From Variovorax sp. 679 (lineage in GTDB: Bacteria > Pseudomonadota > Gammaproteobacteria > Burkholderiales > Burkholderiaceae_C), in NCBI RefSeq assembly GCF_003952185.1, contig NZ_RXFS01000011.1, positions 184,418 to 248,417 on the forward strand: a stretch of 64,000 nucleotides of DNA, written 5' to 3'. Positions 59,629 through 64,000 of the stretch are shown here, one piece after another. The notes beneath the pieces were generated by a model that saw only the letters and a program-made list of their open reading frames with translations, ran no database searches and had not been told where the DNA came from. The number at the start of each line of letters is the position of its first letter. Position 1 is the first letter of the stretch. The position numbers and the translations under genes were made by a program.

Positions 59629-62061
59629 ATGCGTCCCTTGCCTCGTCAACATCTACTGAACGCAGCGCTCGCTGCCGCCTTCGGAACCGCCCTCGGCCTG
59701 CTGAGCCCTGTTGCCGTGGCACAGGCACCGGGTCAGGCGGCCGTGCAGGTGTTCGAGGTCAAGGTGCCGGCGCAACCGGTGGCGACGGCGCTGAACGAGC
59801 TGTCGCGGCAGACCGGCGTGCAGGTCTTCGCTGCGGGCGACGTGGTGGCCGGCGTCGGCTCCCAACCGGTGTCGGGCAGGCTCACTGTGGCGCAGGCCCT
59901 GGAAACCATGCTCGCGGGCACCGCCCTGCGTGCCACGCGGACGGAAAACGGCGGCTACGCAGTCCGCCGCGCCGCGGACGTGCCGGCCACTTCATCGGCG
60001 CTCCCCACCGTCACCGTCCTCGCGGAAGGCGAGGCCGAAACGGCTTCGGGCCCGCTCAAGGGCTATGTCGCCAAGCGCAATGCCGTCGGCACGAAGACGG
60101 ACACGCCGATCATCGAAACCCCGCAGTCGATCTCGGTCGTCACATCCGATTTCATCGAGGCAACGGGCGCACTGCGCCTGAAAGATGCGCTGGCCTACAC
60201 GCCTGGCATCAACGTGTCGCCATGGGGCGCCGATTCGCGCTTCGACTGGACCATCATCCGCGGCTTCGATGCGCAGACGCCCGGCTACTACCTGGACGGC
60301 CTGCAGCTGCGCAACAACAACGGCTGGGCCGTCTGGCAGACCGAGAACTACGGCACCGAGCGCATCGAAGTCCTGCGCGGCCCGTCGTCGGTGCTCTACG
60401 GGCAGACCGGCCCCGGCGGCATGATCAACGTGGTCAGCAAGCGCCCCACCGAAGAACCGCTGCGCGAACTGCAGGTGCAGCTCGGCGACAACTCCCGCCG
60501 CCAGGTCGCGGGCGACTTCTCGGGCCCGCTCGACGAGCAGGGCAAGGTGCTGTACCGCATCACCGGCCTGGTGCGAGACGCCAAGCTGGACGCGAGCGGA
60601 CTGCCGAACAACCGCACGTACATCGCGCCTTCGCTCACCTGGAAGCCGTCCACCGACACCACGCTCACGCTGCTGTCGCACTACCTGCGCATCCGCGACG
60701 GCAGTTCCTACGGCAGCTTCCCGGAAGTCGGCACGCTGCTGCCCAACCCGAACGGCAAGTTTTCGCCGAAGACCTACGTGGGCGAGCCCGGCTTCGACCA
60801 TTTCAACCAGGACCAGTGGATGGTGGGCTACCTGCTCGACCACCGCGTCAACGACACCTGGACGCTGCGCCAGAACGTGCGCTACGGCTCCATCAAGGTC
60901 GACTACCGGCAGGTCTACAACAGCGGCTTCGTGACCGTCAACCCGGACGTGCCTTCGGATCCGGCCAACTTCCGCACGCTGAGCCGCTTCCCCTTCGGCA
61001 GCAAGGAGAGCGCGCGTCTCTTCACCATGGACAACCAGGCGCAGGCCAAGGTCAAGCTGGGCGACTGGCAGCACACCTTCCTGTTCGGCGTGGACTACCA
61101 GCGTTCGCGCAACTACCAGCGCACCTACAACGCCGGCACGGTCTCGAGCATCGACGGCTACAACCCGGTGTACACGAACGACGTCGTCCCCATGGACCCG
61201 TGGTTCGACGCGAAGACCAGCCTGGAGCAGACCGGCTTCTACCTGCAGGACCAGATCAAGTGGGGCAACTGGGTCGCTACCCTGGGCGGCCGCTACGACA
61301 CCGCGACCGCTCGCCTGAACAACTATCTCGACGGATCGACGACGCGCATCACGGATCACAAGTTCACGAGCCGCGCGGGCCTGGTCTACCTGCATCCGAG
61401 CGGCTGGGCGCCGTACATCAGCTATTCCGAGTCGTTCTCGCCGACGGTGACGATCGACCCCGAGACCAGCAAGCCGCTGAAGCCCGAGACCGGACGCCAA
61501 TACGAAGCCGGCGTGCGCTATCAGCCCCTGGACGGCAAGAGCAAGTACAGCGCCGCGATCTTCGACCTGCGCCGCCAGAACTACATCACCTACAACTCGA
61601 CCTACCAGCCGAAGCAGACGGGCGAGATCCTGGTGCGCGGGCTCGAGCTCGAAGCCGCCTTCCAGCCGGTGAAGAACATGAACGTGATCGCGGCCTACAC
61701 CTACACGCCGAAGGCGGTGGTCACGGCCAGCAGCACGGCAAGCGAAATCGGCAAGCAGATGCAGGCCGTGTCGCGCAACCAGCTGTCGGTGTGGACGGAC
61801 TACCGCTTCGATTCCGGCATCAAGGTGGGCCTTGGCGCGCGCTTCATGGGCTCCAACCACGGGTATCAGGAATCCGCCGGCGCCAAGGTGCCTTCGTACA
61901 CACTGGTCGATGCGCTCGTCGGCTACGACTTCCAGCGCTGGAGCCTGGCGCTGAACGTACGCAACCTGACCAACAAGACCTACATCAGCAACTGCAGCTC
62001 GGGCAGCTGCCGCTACGGCGAACTGCGCAAGGTCGTCGCGACGGCAACCTACCGCTTCTGA
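59629..62061 (+). CDS. TonB-dependent siderophore receptor with STN signalling domain
   Basis: 810 aa. Signal peptide cleaved near VAVAQA, then an STN domain (residues ~38-110: FEVKVPAQPVATALNELSRQTGVQV, in part) which senses via FecR, a TonB-box-like PTVTVLAEGE near 125, a plug (~160-270: ETPQSISVVTSDFI, IEVLRGPSSVLYGQTGPGGMINVVSKRP in part) and a 22-strand barrel ending in YRF. Family FpvA/FoxA type. It imports the ferri-siderophore and signals to FecR-FecI, whose genes are 12 kb away. ATG at 59629. Confidence 0.93.
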   Translation: MRPLPRQHLLNAALAAAFGTALGLLSPVAVAQAPGQAAVQVFEVKVPAQPVATALNELSRQTGVQVFAAGDVVAGVGSQPVSGRLTVAQALETMLAGTALRATRTENGGYAVRRAADVPATSSALPTVTVLAEGEAETASGPLKGYVAKRNAVGTKTDTPIIETPQSISVVTSDFIEATGALRLKDALAYTPGINVSPWGADSRFDWTIIRGFDAQTPGYYLDGLQLRNNNGWAVWQTENYGTERIEVLRGPSSVLYGQTGPGGMINVVSKRPTEEPLRELQVQLGDNSRRQVAGDFSGPLDEQGKVLYRITGLVRDAKLDASGLPNNRTYIAPSLTWKPSTDTTLTLLSHYLRIRDGSSYGSFPEVGTLLPNPNGKFSPKTYVGEPGFDHFNQDQWMVGYLLDHRVNDTWTLRQNVRYGSIKVDYRQVYNSGFVTVNPDVPSDPANFRTLSRFPFGSKESARLFTMDNQAQAKVKLGDWQHTFLFGVDYQRSRNYQRTYNAGTVSSIDGYNPVYTNDVVPMDPWFDAKTSLEQTGFYLQDQIKWGNWVATLGGRYDTATARLNNYLDGSTTRITDHKFTSRAGLVYLHPSGWAPYISYSESFSPTVTIDPETSKPLKPETGRQYEAGVRYQPLDGKSKYSAAIFDLRRQNYITYNSTYQPKQTGEILVRGLELEAAFQPVKNMNVIAAYTYTPKAVVTASSTASEIGKQMQAVSRNQLSVWTDYRFDSGIKVGLGARFMGSNHGYQESAGAKVPSYTLVDALVGYDFQRWSLALNVRNLTNKTYISNCSSGSCRYGELRKVVATATYRF

Positions 62062-62130
62062 CGGAGCCACGCCGCCCGGGAGGGCGTCAGCTCCCGGCGA
62101 TTCTTTCTCTTTCCGTTTTCCCAAGACAAG

Positions 62131-62170
62131 AAAGCGGCCTTCATTTCTGAAGGCCGCTTTTTTCTTTTTC
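62131..62170. terminator. Rho-independent terminator between receptor and NRPS
   Basis: Perfect 13-bp stem AAAGCGGCCTTCA / TGAAGGCCGCTTT with TTTC loop (62131-62160), followed by T-rich TTTCTTTTTC on the plus strand. It ends the receptor transcript, and may also stop the convergent NRPS transcript. Confidence 0.9.
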
Positions 62171-62220
62171 GCTCTCCGTTTGTTTGCTTGCGTGCGGGCC
62201 GCGACCCGCACGCCATAGCG

Positions 62221-64000
62221 CTACGCCGGCACCTCCATCTGTGCCAGGTGCTGCCGCAGGCTGGCGAGCATCCGCGGGTGGCGGATGATGCTCAGGTGGT
62301 CGGCGTCGGGCACGATCTCGGTCGACAGCACCGGGGCGCTGTCCGACCAGTTCCTCAGGACGCCGCGCTCCTTCAGTGAAGCATCGGCGAGGAAAACGTG
62401 CATGGGCACATCGATGCGGTCGTAGGCGTATTGCTGTGCCCGCAGGCGCTTGTCGATCCGGATCCACATCTCGCATTCCAGCGACTCTTCGCCCGGCCCG
62501 TCGAGGGGGAACTCGCGGCCGGCGAACAGCATTTCCTCCAGAACGTAGGCGCGCTCGGCACCGCTCATCCGTGCGAGCAGTTCATGCCAGCGGTCGGCCA
62601 TCTGCGAGCGCGACAGCCAGGCAGCCAGAGCCTCTTCCGCTTGCCGGCACTGCGCGTCCGTCAGGGTGCGCGTGGCCTGCAGGGCTGTGTTCTCGAAGAC
62701 GTCGACCATGCCCACGAATTCGATCTCGACACGGCCCTGCAACTGGCGCACCACCTCGAACGCAAGATCGCCACCCGACGACCAGCCGAGCAACGCGCAA
62801 CGCCCATGCAAGGCAGTCGCCTCGATGAAGTCCGCGTACTCGGCCGCAATGGCCTGGACATCGAAGCCACGCCAGCGGTTTCGCGTGAAGACATGGCAGG
62901 CGAATCCGTAGACCGGCCGATCGTCCTGCAGTGCCTGTGCCAGCGGCAGGAACTCGCGCGAGTTGACCATCAGGCCCGGCAGGCAATAGAGCGGCGTTCC
63001 ACTGCCGGTTGCGTTGAAGCAGACGGCGTTGTGCTCCTGCTCGAACTTCTGGCGCCGACGCGCCGCCAGGTCCTTCAGCGATCCGCTTTGCATCACGTCG
63101 ATCAGGGACAGCCAGCTTCCGCCGGGGACGCCGTCGCGAATGCGCGCGATGAGCTTGAGGCTGATGATGGAGTCGCCTCCGAGTTCGAAGAAGTTGTCGT
63201 TGCGGCCCACGCGGGTCACGCCCAGCACCTCGGCCCAGATCGATGCCAGGGTCTGCTCGACCTCGCCCTCCGGAGCCTCGTACGCCCTGTCGCTCGTGAA
63301 CTCCGGCGCCGGCAGTGCCTTGCGATCTACCTTCCCGTTCGCGTTCAGCGGTAGCGCCTCCAGCACCACCAGCACGCTCGGGACCATGTAGTCCGGCAGC
63401 GCTTCTCCCAGCTTCTGCTTGAGCACTGCCGTGTCGATGCCATTGCCCGAGACATAACCCACGAGCCTCGTGCCCGCCGGGCCTTCGTTCGCCACCACGA
63501 CTGCTTCTCTGACTTCCGACTGGGCCTGCAGCCCCGCCTCGATCTCCCCCAGCTCGATGCGGAAGCCCCGCACCTTCACCTGATGATCGATCCGGCCCAG
63601 GTACTCCAGCTGGCCCTCGTTGTTCCACCGCACCAAGTCTCCCGTGCGGTACAGGCGCTGTCCCTTCTCCGTCGCGATGAAGCGCTCGGCGGTGAGTCCA
63701 GCCCGCTTCAGGTACCCCCGGGCCAACCCCTCTCCACTGACATACAGCTCCCCCGCCACACCCACCGGCACAGGCTCCAGCTGCCCATCCAGCACCCGCA
63801 TCCCCAGATCCGGGATCGCAACACCCACCGGACTGCGCTGCTGACCCAGGTCCGCCTGCGTGATGCGCCGGTAGGTCACGTGCACCGTCGTCTCGGTGAT
63901 GCCGTACATGTTGATCAGCTGCGGGCTGTCGTCCCCGTAGCGCTCGATCCACGGCCGCAGCCGCTGCGGGTCCAGCGCCTCGCCTCCGAAGATCACTGCA
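62221..64000 (-). CDS. Non-ribosomal peptide synthetase, final module fragment (A-PCP-TE)
   Basis: About 593 codons present; the gene runs in from beyond the right edge. The adenylation domain's second half shows A5 NMYGITETTVHVTYRRI, A6 GELYVSGEGLARGY, A7 YRTGDLVRW, A8 GRIDHQVKVRGFRIELGEIE, A9 LPDYMVPS and A10 NGKVDRKALP. A PCP follows with DNFFELGGDSI (Ser for phosphopantetheine), and then a type I thioesterase with GWSSGG (nucleophile) and late DADHLSI (His). The TE marks the last module. The substrate-selecting A-domain pocket lies mostly outside the window. Convergent with the TonB receptor. Confidence 0.93.
   Translation of the reverse strand, partial: AVIFGGEALDPQRLRPWIERYGDDSPQLINMYGITETTVHVTYRRITQADLGQQRSPVGVAIPDLGMRVLDGQLEPVPVGVAGELYVSGEGLARGYLKRAGLTAERFIATEKGQRLYRTGDLVRWNNEGQLEYLGRIDHQVKVRGFRIELGEIEAGLQAQSEVREAVVVANEGPAGTRLVGYVSGNGIDTAVLKQKLGEALPDYMVPSVLVVLEALPLNANGKVDRKALPAPEFTSDRAYEAPEGEVEQTLASIWAEVLGVTRVGRNDNFFELGGDSIISLKLIARIRDGVPGGSWLSLIDVMQSGSLKDLAARRRQKFEQEHNAVCFNATGSGTPLYCLPGLMVNSREFLPLAQALQDDRPVYGFACHVFTRNRWRGFDVQAIAAEYADFIEATALHGRCALLGWSSGGDLAFEVVRQLQGRVEIEFVGMVDVFENTALQATRTLTDAQCRQAEEALAAWLSRSQMADRWHELLARMSGAERAYVLEEMLFAGREFPLDGPGEESLECEMWIRIDKRLRAQQYAYDRIDVPMHVFLADASLKERGVLRNWSDSAPVLSTEIVPDADHLSIIRHPRMLASLRQHLAQMEVPA

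Noticed and set aside
59992..62211. 739-codon open frame antisense to the TonB receptor
   Set aside because: Long shadow frame of a high-GC gene: His/Val/Ala/Arg-rich, no domain, while the sense strand encodes a complete receptor.
1..64000. tRNA, rRNA, IS element, phage or CRISPR array
   Set aside because: No CCA-ended cloverleaf, transposase-like protein, terminal repeat pair or spaced direct repeats were seen.

Overview
The window looks like chromosomal DNA of a high-GC betaproteobacterium of the Comamonadaceae, most likely Variovorax or a close relative. This is inferred from the gene repertoire: orphan Bug-type solute-binding proteins beside LysR/IclR regulators, minor-pilin order pilE-fimT-pilVWX-pilY1, an intracellular PHA depolymerase and a variochelin/acidobactin-like hydroxamate siderophore locus. 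No rRNA, tRNA, insertion sequence, phage gene or CRISPR array was seen.

Layout. 1-3.5 kb: minor-pilin operon on the minus strand, each gene overlapping the next by ATGA, running off the left edge in pilY1. 3.5-9.3 kb: LysR and MarR regulators, a DUF1569 protein, a lipoprotein with poly-Gly and poly-Pro tracts, an alpha/beta hydrolase and an RlmN/Cfr-family enzyme. 9.4-14.3 kb: amidase-Bug-MFS operon divergent from a LysR gene. 14.3-17.8 kb: DsbC-like protein, a three-domain sulfur enzyme (cysteine desulfurase + persulfide-dioxygenase-like + rhodanese) and a divergent Lrp regulator. 17.8-23.1 kb: a PA0069-type radical SAM gene behind a LexA box, then a GbsR-type regulator and a five-gene operon of unknown function (DCC protein, methyltransferase, SRPBCC membrane protein, DUF4166, DOPA-dioxygenase-like). 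23.1-45.4 kb: catabolic units (Rieske oxygenase/Bug/IclR; PHA depolymerase; adenosine deaminase/Bug/nucleoside hydrolase; sulfhydrylase/hydrolase; M20 peptidase/Bug/LysR) and housekeeping genes.

45.4-64 kb: siderophore locus. A Fur box sits on the promoter of an ECF sigma factor (FecI type) followed by its FecR partner. Opposite runs an operon of PvdE-like ABC exporter, divergent Fur-family protein, MacA-MacB-TolC type efflux (compare PvdRT-OpmQ), PepSY membrane protein and two tiny proteins that resemble isolated FecR N-terminal domains. Divergently come FhuF reductase, hydroxyornithine formyltransferase, ornithine N5-hydroxylase and a TonB receptor with an STN signalling domain, then a strong terminator and the convergent final NRPS module (A-PCP-TE), cut by the right edge. 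Together these would make, secrete, re-import and reduce a formyl-hydroxyornithine siderophore under Fur and surface-signalling control.

The strongest leads for new biology are the two stand-alone FecR-N-like microproteins, the Fur paralogue lacking the regulatory histidine cluster, the LexA box before the radical SAM gene, the GbsR-controlled five-gene operon with two matching operators, and the triple-fusion sulfur enzyme.
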